Numbered from the stretch's first letter, positions 29,995 to 38,156 are shown. The stretch: 64,000 nt of DNA from Deinococcus aquaticus (GCF_028622095.1 NZ_CP115165.1:2229501-2293500); one strand, 5' to 3'. Translations and numbers: made by a program. Notes: generated by a model not told the origin, from the sequence alone.

Positions 29995-30132
29995 GTGCGC
30001 CGGACGGTGCGCGGGGATGAGGTGCGCGTGACCTTCGGGGACAGGTTCACCGGCCCGCCTTTGCCGTGGCCTGTGCGGGTGATCGTGCGGGCCGCGCTGC
30101 GCGTCCGGGCCTTCCTGCGGGGCAAGCCGTGA
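29995..30132 (+). CDS. Small basic protein downstream of the repressor
   Basis: The 45-residue product of a GTG start at 29995 is basic (VRRTVRGDEVRVTF through RVIVRAALRVRAFLRGKP). It overlaps the next gene (GTGA). It is supported as a gene by a fragmentary copy at 14843-14935 that keeps TFGPTFTSPPLPWPVRV. Function unknown. Confidence 0.5.
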   Translation: MRRTVRGDEVRVTFGDRFTGPPLPWPVRVIVRAALRVRAFLRGKP

Positions 30133-30323
30133 GCGGCGCGCCTACCGGGTACAGCGAGAGTACAGACCTGATCGTGTCCTACGGTCCGGCCTTCCCGTGG
30201 CAGGTCTTCGCCCTGGCGTGCGCGCTGCTGTTCCTGGCGTTCCTCTTTCGCCGTGTTCCCTGGGCGCGCTGGGCACTGCTGACTCTGGCAGGGCTGTGCT
30301 TCATAGGCGCGTGGGCGCTGTGA
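30129..30323 (+). CDS. Small membrane protein, paralogue of 16164-16370
   Basis: The 64 residues start at a GTG overlapping the previous stop. Two membrane helices (QVFALACALLFLAFLF and WALLTLAGLCFIGAWAL) flank RRVPWAR. The strong conservation with the relic copy while flanks differ suggests a real, selected protein. Function unknown; immunity or superinfection exclusion is a guess from its place after the repressor. Confidence 0.6.
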   Translation: MSGAPTGYSESTDLIVSYGPAFPWQVFALACALLFLAFLFRRVPWARWALLTLAGLCFIGAWAL

Positions 30324-30541
30324 CCCCGCTGCAATGGCGTGCCGCGTTCCTCGGATTGTGTGCCGTGCTGTGCCTCTGCGCGGCGGTCGCTACTGCCCTA
30401 TACGCCCTGCTGATCTGGACGTCCGGTGAAAATCGAGTGGCTGCCCGCGTGGGGGCGCTGGCGGTGTTGCTTGCCACTCTCGGGCTGGCCGTGGGGGCTG
30501 CGGGGCGGCGTTTGAGGGACAGGGGCAGACAGCAGGAATGA
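30320..30541 (+). CDS. Small membrane protein
   Basis: The GTG start at 30320 overlaps the previous stop (GTGA). The 73 residues include FLGLCAVLCLCAAVATALYALLIW and VGALAVLLATLGLAVGAA as two membrane helices, with a basic tail RRLRDRGRQQE. Function unknown. Confidence 0.55.
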   Translation: MTPLQWRAAFLGLCAVLCLCAAVATALYALLIWTSGENRVAARVGALAVLLATLGLAVGAAGRRLRDRGRQQE

Positions 30542-30720
30542 AGGCCAGACGGTCCCCGCAGTGATCGGGGCGGGGGCCTGTGTGTAGCACCTGGAAGACC
30601 GGCGAAGGGGAAGCGTGGGCTTCATGTGTATGTCACCACAGGTTACCTAACCCGTTGTATCCTGTTTTACCCGGATTCATACGGCTTCATACGGGAGCCT
30701 GCGGGAAGGAAGGTGATGAC

Positions 30721-30894
30721 ATGCGATTGATTTTTGAATCTCTCGAACTGGCGAAAGCTCTTGACGCCTCGCGGCGTTCTCCCGAAGAGGAAACGCGACG
30801 GAAAGCGCTGCTCAGTGAAGCGCGGGCGCTGTCTCAAACGCTCGTCATTCGCCCTGCCCCTCCCGCCCGTCCTCTGATCTCTGCCCACGATTGA
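30721..30894 (+). CDS. Short protein upstream of the GNAT gene
   Basis: The 57-residue product (RLIFESLELAKALDASRRSPEEETRRKALLSEARALSQTL and so on) starts at 30721 after a good AAGGAAGG site. Upstream TTCATACGG occurs twice in tandem (around 30676-30695), a possible control site. It is followed after 33 bp by a GNAT gene. It is not a ribbon-helix-helix protein, so if it is an antitoxin it is of a new type. Confidence 0.5.
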   Translation: MRLIFESLELAKALDASRRSPEEETRRKALLSEARALSQTLVIRPAPPARPLISAHD

Positions 30895-30927
30895 GGGGAC
30901 TATCTGTCAGCGTTTGAACTAACAATC

Positions 30928-31392
30928 ATGCCCCACACGTTCCGTTGTGGGGCATTTGACTGCGGCGTAAAAAGCATAAATGACGCGCTGCGCGGAGAAT
31001 TACTCACATCCATTCGAGAGGGGCGCAGTCGCGCCTACTACGTGGAAGAGGGCGGTGTTTGCCTGGGATTCATTTCGTTGCGCGCTGAGTCTTTTGAGCT
31101 GCGCGACTCCATAGATCGTGAGGAGTTCGTGGTAAGCGGCTTGAAAGTGCCGGGCGTATTGCTTGAACTGATCGGCACCGATGAAAGTGCGAGAGGTAGG
31201 GGTGTGGGGCGGTTCCTGTTGCTCTCTGCTTTGGTGCTGGCCCGGCAGGTCGCGGACACTGTGGGGGCGCGCTTTCTGGTGTTGGATAGTCTCCCTGAGG
31301 CAGTGGCTTTCTACGCTGCTAAGGGGTTCAGGCGCACGGTGCATCAGCCGGACGCGGCAACCGTGTTCATGGTCCTTGATCTGCTGGAATGA
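30928..31392 (+). CDS. GNAT N-acetyltransferase, toxin-like (TacT group)
   Basis: The 154-residue protein carries the acetyl-CoA-binding motif ESARGRGVGRFLL and the C-terminal GNAT phrase LPEAVAFYAAKGFRRT. Its N-terminus FRCGAFDCGVKSINDALRGELLTSIREGRSRAYYVEEGGVCLGFISL matches the layout of TacT/AtaT-type toxins, which acetylate aminoacyl-tRNA. The usual DUF1778 ribbon-helix-helix antitoxin is not beside it. It ends before a strong hairpin and faces a Panacea-domain gene. Confidence 0.75.
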   Translation: MPHTFRCGAFDCGVKSINDALRGELLTSIREGRSRAYYVEEGGVCLGFISLRAESFELRDSIDREEFVVSGLKVPGVLLELIGTDESARGRGVGRFLLLSALVLARQVADTVGARFLVLDSLPEAVAFYAAKGFRRTVHQPDAATVFMVLDLLE

Positions 31393-31395
31393 ACT

Positions 31396-31447
31396 GCACG
31401 GCGAAGGGGAAGCGTGGGCGCGTGCCTGGGCTTCCCCTTCGCCGTGC
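31396..31447. terminator. Perfect 17-bp stem hairpin made of the GGCGAAGGGGAA word
   Basis: GCACGGCGAAGGGGAAG (31396-31412) is exactly inverted at 31431-31447 with an 18-base loop, just after the GNAT stop codon. It lies between convergent genes, so a bidirectional terminator is likely. It is built from two facing copies of the element's dispersed word. Confidence 0.75.
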
Positions 31448-31548
31448 CCCTGGCCCGCTCGAGCGGCCCCCGGAACATCTTCCTGACGCCGGGCACATGA
31501 TCCGGCCCCCACGGTCTAAGCCCGGCTTAGGGCGTCAGGGGGTTTTAC

Positions 31549-32310
31549 TCAGACCTGAGTAAAAGAGGGGCGGGCGGCGTCTGAGTCCACTTCTATATCC
31601 AGGTCAACACCGAAGGGACGCACGGCATCCCGCAGGGCGGCGCAGATGGTCATGGCCCGCTCGAAGCCGTAGTGAGCGTCTGGCATGATGACTTCCGCTG
31701 TGATGGTGCCGTCCGGGCGAAGCTGAGCGCTCAGGGTCAGCGGGCACCCCGCGCGGGTTTCGGCGCTGGGCAGGGCTTCCCACAGGGCGCGCAGGGCGCT
31801 GGGTTCATCTGCCGACGGGTGCGGGTCTGCGAGGTGTTCAAGCACAGCGCGGGCGTTTGGCAGGGCGCGGGCAAGGTGCGCGGCGGTGATCGGCTGGCCC
31901 GCCGGGTGCGCCTTCCACACTTCGCCGCGCGTGAGGGCCGTGACGTGCGGCGCGCTGGCCTGCCCGTGACGGTCAGCGCACGCACTCAGGGCTTCCAGGG
32001 CAGCGGGGGACAGTTCCTCGAGGTCCGGCGCGGCGCTCAGGTCCAGACCGGCGCGGGTCAGGTGCAGGAAGGCTGACGGGGCGGGGCCGTCGCGCAGGGC
32101 TTCGTAGGCACCCCCGAAGATCAGCGCGCCGCACCGGGACAGGTGTTCGAGGTCGGCAAGGTAAAGCAGGGCGCTCAGGTGTTCGAAGGTGGGTGACGGG
32201 ACGCGCTGGGCAAGGTACAGGGCAGCGGCCCGGCACACGTTCAGGTCTTCGCCCTGCGCCTGGAAGTGGGGCGCGGCGAAGAGGGAAGGCGGGGTGCGCT
32301 GTTCGGTCAT
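31549..32310 (-). CDS. Panacea (SocA-like, DUF4065) antitoxin-domain protein
   Basis: The first 110 residues hold the Panacea pattern: AALYLAQRVPSPTFEHLSALLYLADLEHLSRCGALIFGGAYEALRDGPAPSAFLHL. This domain is known as a promiscuous antitoxin fold that neutralises many unrelated toxins. The remaining 140 residues end in a beta-alpha-beta segment (TLSAQLRPDGTITAEVIMPDAHYGFERAMTICAALRDAV) of unknown role. Partner candidates are the convergent GNAT gene or the small genes nearby. No toxin is directly adjacent on the same strand, so the pairing is uncertain. Confidence 0.72.
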   Translation of the reverse strand: MTEQRTPPSLFAAPHFQAQGEDLNVCRAAALYLAQRVPSPTFEHLSALLYLADLEHLSRCGALIFGGAYEALRDGPAPSAFLHLTRAGLDLSAAPDLEELSPAALEALSACADRHGQASAPHVTALTRGEVWKAHPAGQPITAAHLARALPNARAVLEHLADPHPSADEPSALRALWEALPSAETRAGCPLTLSAQLRPDGTITAEVIMPDAHYGFERAMTICAALRDAVRPFGVDLDIEVDSDAARPSFTQV

Positions 32311-32468
32311 GGGTTCCCCCTGTCTGCCCTTCGCCGGGCAGGGTGCGGCCCTGAGTCTATTCCTGCCCCACTGTCTTCCGGGATCGTCCGGGGGGATGCG
32401 GGTTTACGCTGCTGTCTTTCGGGGTTGTCCGGGGGCCAGGGGAGTAGGCCGGGTTTACCCTGTGGCGT

Positions 32469-33836
32469 ATGACGGGGAAGCGGAAGGGCAAGGCCAGTGA
32501 CCGGCAGGGGGACGTTACGCAACTGCCGTCCGGGCGGTGGCGGTGGCGGGTCCGGGTGACGTACCCGGACGGGACAACGGCGCGGCCTAGCGGGACGGTG
32601 AACACGAAGCGGGAAGGGCATGAAGCGATAGCGCGCGCCCTACAGGAAGCGGGGGAAGGGAAGCGGCCCGTGTCCCGGACTCTGACCGTGGAGCGGATGG
32701 TCACGGATTACATGCGCTCGAAGCGGGCCACGTGGGCAGACCGCACGGCCTGGAATAACGAAGCGCTGTACACCCGGCATATAGCGCCCCACCTGGGGCA
32801 CCTGATCGCGGCGGGCATCCTGCCGGGCCGGTTGCGTGAGTACTTCGAGCTGCTGAGCGTGGCGCGGCCCGGCGAAGAGGGAATGATGCGGCCCCCCCTG
32901 GGGTACAGCGGTCAGAGACAGGTTCACGTCCTCTTGCACGGCGCGTATGCCCACGCTATCGCTGACGGCCTGCTGAGGGACAACCCGGCGCAGTACGCGC
33001 GGCCCCTGTCCCCCTCGAAGGGCGGCGCCGTGAAAGAGGCGAAGGTGAAGCACTTCGAGCCGGAAGACCTGGCGCGCTTCGTGACCGTGGCCCTGGGGGA
33101 CCGTTTCGCCCTGCCCCTGGCCTTCCTGGCGTACACCGGCCTACGGATCGGGGAAGCGCTGGCCCTGACGTGGGGGGATGTGCGGCAGGATGACACGGGC
33201 GCGCCTTACGTCAGTGTCTCGAAGACCCGCAGTGAGTTTGAGGGGAAGTACTACGCGGGCGGGCCGAAGACTTCGGCCGGCGTGCGGCGCGTGTACCTGT
33301 CCGGGGACGCCCTGGGGATCGTGGAAGACATGCGGGCGCGCGTGGCAGTCGAGGCGCGTTCCCTCAAGTACCAGGGCGCGGGTGTGGAAGACACGGCCCC
33401 GGTGTTCCCGTCAGTGGACGGGCGGCCCATGCGTCAGGACTCGCTGCGCGCCGTGATGCGCCGGACGTGCGAGGCGGCGGGCGTGGAAGTCCTGTCCCCG
33501 CACGCGCTGCGCCACAGTACGGGAACGTTCCTGATCTCGAGGGGGGAAGACCCGGTGAGTGTCGCGGCCATGCTGGGTCACGCGCAGGTGAGTACCACCC
33601 TGAACATTTACGCGCACGCCTTGCCCGGCAAGCTGCGCGGTCTGGGGTATGAGCTGTCAGACCTTCGGGGGCGGGGCCAGGGGCGCGCGGCACCTGCACC
33701 CCTGGAAGCGCCCACGGTGCCCGGCGGGGGGCCGCTCGAGGGGGAAGGCGGGACCGGCGAAGGGAAGACGCGGGCGGGCGTGTCCCCGGTGCGCCGTGGG
33801 GCGGTCAGGAAGGGCGGGCCGCGCCGGAAGGTGTAG
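32469..33836 (+). CDS. int: Tyrosine recombinase (integrase) of the element
   Basis: The 455-residue protein has an N-terminal arm-binding region (GDVTQLPSGRWRWRVRVTYPDGTT), a SAM-like core-binding domain (residues about 75-180) and a catalytic domain. The catalytic residues are Arg in YTGLRIGEAL, Lys in GGPKTSAGVRR, His and Arg in SPHALRHSTGTFL, His in MLGHAQVSTTLNIYAH, and the nucleophile Tyr in the same phrase. After the catalytic domain comes an unusual Gly/Pro/Arg-rich tail of about 60 residues. It catalyses integration into the 3' half of tRNA-Lys, about 1 kb away. Confidence 0.93.
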   Translation: MTGKRKGKASDRQGDVTQLPSGRWRWRVRVTYPDGTTARPSGTVNTKREGHEAIARALQEAGEGKRPVSRTLTVERMVTDYMRSKRATWADRTAWNNEALYTRHIAPHLGHLIAAGILPGRLREYFELLSVARPGEEGMMRPPLGYSGQRQVHVLLHGAYAHAIADGLLRDNPAQYARPLSPSKGGAVKEAKVKHFEPEDLARFVTVALGDRFALPLAFLAYTGLRIGEALALTWGDVRQDDTGAPYVSVSKTRSEFEGKYYAGGPKTSAGVRRVYLSGDALGIVEDMRARVAVEARSLKYQGAGVEDTAPVFPSVDGRPMRQDSLRAVMRRTCEAAGVEVLSPHALRHSTGTFLISRGEDPVSVAAMLGHAQVSTTLNIYAHALPGKLRGLGYELSDLRGRGQGRAAPAPLEAPTVPGGGPLEGEGGTGEGKTRAGVSPVRRGAVRKGGPRRKV

Positions 33837-33929
33837 GCCAGGGCCAGGGCGTGCGGTCGGCACCGTGGAAAGGTGGGGGGGGTGCGGGGGGGGCGGTCTG
33901 ATCGTCCCTCTTCGCCGGTTCCTGCGCCG

Positions 33930-34113
33930 GTCCCCACCCCTGAACGGCCTGAGTCCCCAGAGTGGGGACGCAAAGTCCCAAAAGTGGGGACACGGAGAAA
34001 CGCTGTCCTGCACGGTGTTTTCTGGAAGTGAGTCCCCACCCCCGTTTTTCGTGGGGACAGGGTTTTTCTTCGTGTCAGACGGCGTGAAACGGCTTGAGTC
34101 CCCAATGTCCCCA
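33930..34113. repeat. Mixed-orientation TGGGGAC cluster
   Basis: GTCCCCA occurs at 33930, 33953, 34032, 34098 and 34107. TGGGGAC occurs at 33963, 33985 and 34052. The pairs 33953/33963 (3-base gap) and 34032/34052 form inverted repeats, and the last two copies are 9 bp apart, the period seen in the other arrays. Confidence 0.65.
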
Positions 34114-34283
34114 GATTTTTCGAGGTATAAGAGCTGGAATCTTTCGGGCGTGTTTTTTCTGCGAAGAGGACCGGGCCAGGATGACCCGTCCCCCCTGGCC
34201 CGGCGGCGGTCGCTGACGGTGCAGGCCGGGGCCAGGGTGGGAGATCGGCGAAGAGGAAAACGCCGGACGGTCAGCGTCAGCAG

Positions 34284-34495
34284 GTGCTTACGCTTCGCCT
34301 TCCCCTGAGTGGCCCTTATGAATCTGTGGGGACTCTGGGGACTCTGGGGACACGGGGCGAAGAAAGCGCGACTAGCACGGCATTTAACTGTGTCCCCAAC
34401 TTAAATTATTTCTCTTATGAATTGGGGACTTTGGGGACTCTAGGGAAGGAAGAGGCGTTTTCCTCTTCGCCGGTCACCCCTGAACTTAGACAACT
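34284..34495 (+). pseudogene. Decayed copy of a primase C-terminal tail
   Basis: The plus-strand translation MLTLRLPL, GTLGTLGT, SATSTAF, ELGTLGTLG, KEEAFSSSPVTP parallels the primase end MITLRLPI, GINGINGI, SSTSDTAF, SNGINGI, QEEAFSSSPVTP. A 35-bp stretch around 34448-34482 is identical to the primase gene (about 21406-21440). It lacks the rest of the gene, so it is a relic, most likely from a related element with a different array word. Confidence 0.75.
34327..34438. repeat. Iteron-like array with the word TGGGGAC (3-1-2)
   Basis: Direct TGGGGAC lies at 34327, 34336 and 34345, inverted at 34392-34398, and direct again at 34423 and 34432. Offsets 0, 9, 18, 65 (inverted), 96, 105 match those in the primase gene almost exactly, and the total length is also 112 bp. 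An AT-rich stretch (34399-34422) again lies between the inverted copy and the last pair. Confidence 0.8.
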
Positions 34496-34506
34496 TTTTA
34501 GACAGG

Positions 34507-34617
34507 TATCCCACCATATCCCAGCGTATCCCACTGATTTTAGGGCAGTGGGATACAGTTTTATGCCGTGCTGGACAGTGTTTTTAGGGGTGAATCCCCC
34601 GTATCCCAAAAATCCCA
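34507..34617. repeat. Third iteron-like array, word TGGGATA
   Basis: TATCCCA lies at 34507, 34517 and 34527 (10-bp period), inverted TGGGATA at 34549-34555, then TATCCCA at 34602 and AATCCCA at 34611 (9-bp step). It has the same 3-1-2 order and almost the same length (111 bp) as the other two arrays, but the single inverted copy is nearer the triplet. It is non-coding. Confidence 0.7.
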
Positions 34618-34780
34618 GTTTTTTACACCCCCCCCTAGAGTTTTGCAGCGCGCGGCATGTCTCGAGCGCACCCGCCCCCCTGGCCCGGCGGCGGTCACTG
34701 ACGGTGCAGGCCGGGGCCAGGGTGGGGGTCTTCGAGCGGGACCGGGCACAGTGGGCCAGGGTGACCCCCTGAAACACGGT

Positions 34781-34819
34781 GGGCCACGTTTGGGCCACGC
34801 GGGGCACGGTGGGCCACGT
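34781..34819. promoter_or_regulatory. Right subterminal repeats, probable integrase arm sites
   Basis: GGGCCACGTTTGGGCCACG (34781-34799) plus another GGGCCACGT at 34811-34819 give three copies of one box. They match the pair at 16663-16681 near the left end. Confidence 0.55.
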
Positions 34820-34841
34820 CAGCGGGTGGAAGCAAAACAAG

Positions 34842-34864
34842 AAACCCCGTCCTAGACGGGGTTT
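34842..34864 (-). terminator. Element-supplied terminator of the restored tRNA-Lys gene
   Basis: AAACCCCGTC (34842-34851) pairs with GACGGGGTTT (34855-34864) around a 3-base loop, directly 3' of the tRNA on the minus strand. It is similar but not identical to the hairpin at 16461-16484. The element therefore brings both the tRNA 3' half and a terminator. Confidence 0.75.
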
Positions 34865-34866
34865 TT

Positions 34867-34943
<77 letters not shown>

Positions 34944-34994
34944 AACTTGTGTTTGCCTTGCGCGTGCCGTGTGGGCGCGTTCTCAGCGGGGATG

Positions 34995-35023
34995 AGTATA
35001 TGTGGGGTGCGTGCGCTTGTCAA
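34995..35023 (-). promoter_or_regulatory. Consensus promoter of tRNA-Lys
   Basis: On the minus strand TTGACA (35018-35023), a 17-bp spacer and TATACT (34995-35000) form a near-perfect housekeeping promoter. It lies about 50 bp upstream of the tRNA 5' end. Confidence 0.85.
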
Positions 35024-35066
35024 CAGGTGGCGTCGGGTGGTGGGGAAGGGCGTGCTGCGCGGATGG

Positions 35067-35102
35067 GAACGACCCCGGAGTGGGAGTTGTCCGGGGTCGT
35101 TC
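35067..35102 (-). terminator. Hairpin terminator after ffh
   Basis: GAACGACCCCGGA (35067-35079) is exactly inverted at 35090-35102 with a 10-base loop, 25 bp after the ffh stop codon. There is no strong T-run on the minus strand. Confidence 0.65.
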
Positions 35103-35126
35103 TGGTCGGTCAGGGTGGTGGGTGGT

Positions 35127-36467
<1,341 letters not shown>

Positions 36468-36616
36468 GCTGCCACGCTACCACGCGCGTTAAAAGGCGTC
36501 TGTGCCGCTCGCACCGCCTGCCGGCCTACCCCGCACGCAGAGGTTCAGTGGGAGGGCCGGGCCGCGCCCAGGCAGCCGCGCGGGGCGGCCTTGCGGGCCG
36601 GATCGGGTGGACGCCA

Positions 36617-36634
36617 GCCTAACGCTCGTTAGGC
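36617..36634. promoter_or_regulatory. PaaR-like operator upstream of the thiolase operon
   Basis: A perfect 18-bp palindrome (GCCTAACG, CT, CGTTAGGC) contains CTAACGCTCGTTAG. This fits the consensus CNAACGNNCGTTNG that I recall for the TetR-family phenylacetyl-CoA-responsive repressor PaaR of Thermus. It overlaps the -35 region of the promoter whose -10 (TATGCT, 36644-36649) lies 6 bp before the leaderless ATG. Confidence 0.7.
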
Positions 36635-36655
36635 GGCCCGCGCTATGCTGCGCAC

Positions 36656-37837
36656 ATGCAAAAAGTAGTGATAGTAGCGGCCAGCCGCACGCCCACCGGG
36701 AAGTTCCTGGGAAGCCTGGAAAGCGTCAGCGCCGTGGAACTAGGCGCCACCACCCTGCGTGAAACCCTGCGCCGCAGCGGCCTGGGCGCAGAACTCATTG
36801 AGGAAGTCATCATGGGGCAGGTCGTGCAGGCCGGCTGCGGACAGAACCCCGCCCGGCAGGCCGCCCTGAAAGCCGGACTGACCAGTGAGGTCGGCGCGCT
36901 CACCATCAACAAGGTGTGCGGCAGCGGCCTGAAAGCCGTCATCCTAGCCGCCCAGAGCATCCGCGCCGGGGACCAGCACGCTGTCCTCGCCGGGGGTATG
37001 GAAAGCATGAGTAACGCGCCGCACCTGCTGCCCGGCGCGCGCAAAGGCTACCGCCTGGGCCACGCGCAGGTGCTCGACGCGAACACCCAGGACGGCCTGT
37101 GGTGCTCCATCAACGACGAGGGCATGGGCCTGACCGGCGAACGAGTCGCCGAGAAGTACGCCATCACCCGCGAGGAACAGGACGCCTACGCCACGCAGAG
37201 CCACCGCCGCGCCATCGCCGCGCAGCAGGCAGGCCGCTTCACCGACGAGATCGTGCCCGTCACCGTCAGGGACCGCAAGGGTGACACCGTCGTCGACACC
37301 GACGAGGGCCCCCGCGCCGACACCAGCGAGGAAACCCTGGGCCGCCTCAAACCCGCCTTCAAGAAGGACGGCAGCGTCACCGCCGGGAACGCCCCCGGCC
37401 TGAACGACGGCGCCGCCAGTCTGATGGTCGTCAGCGCCGACTTCGCCCAGGCGCACGGCCTGACCCCCCTCGCCGAAATCATCGACTACGCCACCGGCGG
37501 CCTCGCGCCCGAATGGGTCATGATGACGCCCGTCCCCGCCACGCAGAAACTCCTGACCAAGCTCGGCTGGCAGGCCAGTGACGTGGACCTCTGGGAACTC
37601 AACGAAGCCTTCAGCGTGCAGAGCCTCGCCGTCAGCCGCGAACTCGGCCTGGACCCCACGCGCGTCAACGTGAACGGCGGCGCCGTCGCGCTCGGCCACC
37701 CCATCGGCGCGAGCGGCGCACGCATCCTCGTCACGCTCCTGCATGCCCTGAAACAACAGGGCAAGGAAACCGGCGTCGCCACCCTGTGCATGGGCGGCGG
37801 CAACGGCCTCGCCCTGGCCGTCAAGCGGGTAGGCTAA
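36656..37837 (+). CDS. Acetyl-CoA acetyltransferase (thiolase)
   Basis: Thiolytic cleavage or condensation of acyl-CoA. The 393-residue protein has the nucleophile Cys in [19 protein letters not shown] near residue 88, the second motif [28 protein letters not shown] with the His, and the C-terminal [12 protein letters not shown] with the catalytic Cys. A -10 box TATGCT six bases before the ATG indicates a leaderless mRNA. A PaaR-type operator and a downstream hydroxyacyl-CoA dehydrogenase suggest aromatic or fatty-acid catabolism. Confidence 0.93.
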   Translation: MQKVVIVAASRTPTGKFLGSLESVSAVELGATTLRETLRRSGLGAELIEEVIMGQVVQAGCGQNPARQAALKAGLTSEVGALTINKVCGSGLKAVILAAQSIRAGDQHAVLAGGMESMSNAPHLLPGARKGYRLGHAQVLDANTQDGLWCSINDEGMGLTGERVAEKYAITREEQDAYATQSHRRAIAAQQAGRFTDEIVPVTVRDRKGDTVVDTDEGPRADTSEETLGRLKPAFKKDGSVTAGNAPGLNDGAASLMVVSADFAQAHGLTPLAEIIDYATGGLAPEWVMMTPVPATQKLLTKLGWQASDVDLWELNEAFSVQSLAVSRELGLDPTRVNVNGGAVALGHPIGASGARILVTLLHALKQQGKETGVATLCMGGGNGLALAVKRVG

Positions 37838-37841
37838 AGGC

Positions 37842-38156
37842 ATGGCAACCCCGACCCTGTGGATTATCGAAAGCACCTACGTCAAAACCGGAGACGAAAT
37901 CGCCAGGGTCACGCCCGCCCACCGCGAATGGCTTGACCAGCACTACAAGAGCGGCGTGTTCCTCACCAGCGGCCGCAAAGTCGACAACACCGGCGGCGTG
38001 ATCGTCGCGCAGGCCGACACGTTGCAGGAACTCGTTGACCTGTTCGACCAAGACCCCTTCGTGCAGGCGGGCTGCTCGCGCTACAAGTACACCGCCTTCA
38101 ACCCCGTCAAACGCGGCAAAGCCGTGCAGATCGAGGGTGTCCCGCTGGTCGAGTGA
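37842..38156 (+). CDS. YciI-like (YCII) domain protein
   Basis: The 104-residue protein has the ferredoxin-like YCII pattern: TPAHREWLDQHYKSGVFLTSGRKVDNTGGVIVAQADTLQELVDLFDQDPFVQAGCSRYKYTAFNPVKRG. Catalytic His/Asp residues of the family are plausible in HREWLDQH. It is 4 bp after the thiolase and probably cotranscribed. Role unknown, perhaps handling of a reactive side product. Confidence 0.82.
   Translation: MATPTLWIIESTYVKTGDEIARVTPAHREWLDQHYKSGVFLTSGRKVDNTGGVIVAQADTLQELVDLFDQDPFVQAGCSRYKYTAFNPVKRGKAVQIEGVPLVE

Larger units (their letters stand above)
33837..34866. other. 1-kb gene-free right end with iteron-like arrays
   Basis: There is no convincing gene between the integrase stop and attR. 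It holds three clusters of TGGGGAC or TGGGATA words, a decayed copy of the primase tail, a 51-bp direct repeat (34191-34241 and 34676-34726, one mismatch), right arm-like sites and the terminator that ends the restored tRNA gene. Confidence 0.75.

Noticed and set aside
33608..34105. Minus-strand open frame at the right end of the element
   Set aside because: It overlaps the integrase C-terminus and the repeat cluster, and has no start signal or recognisable domain.
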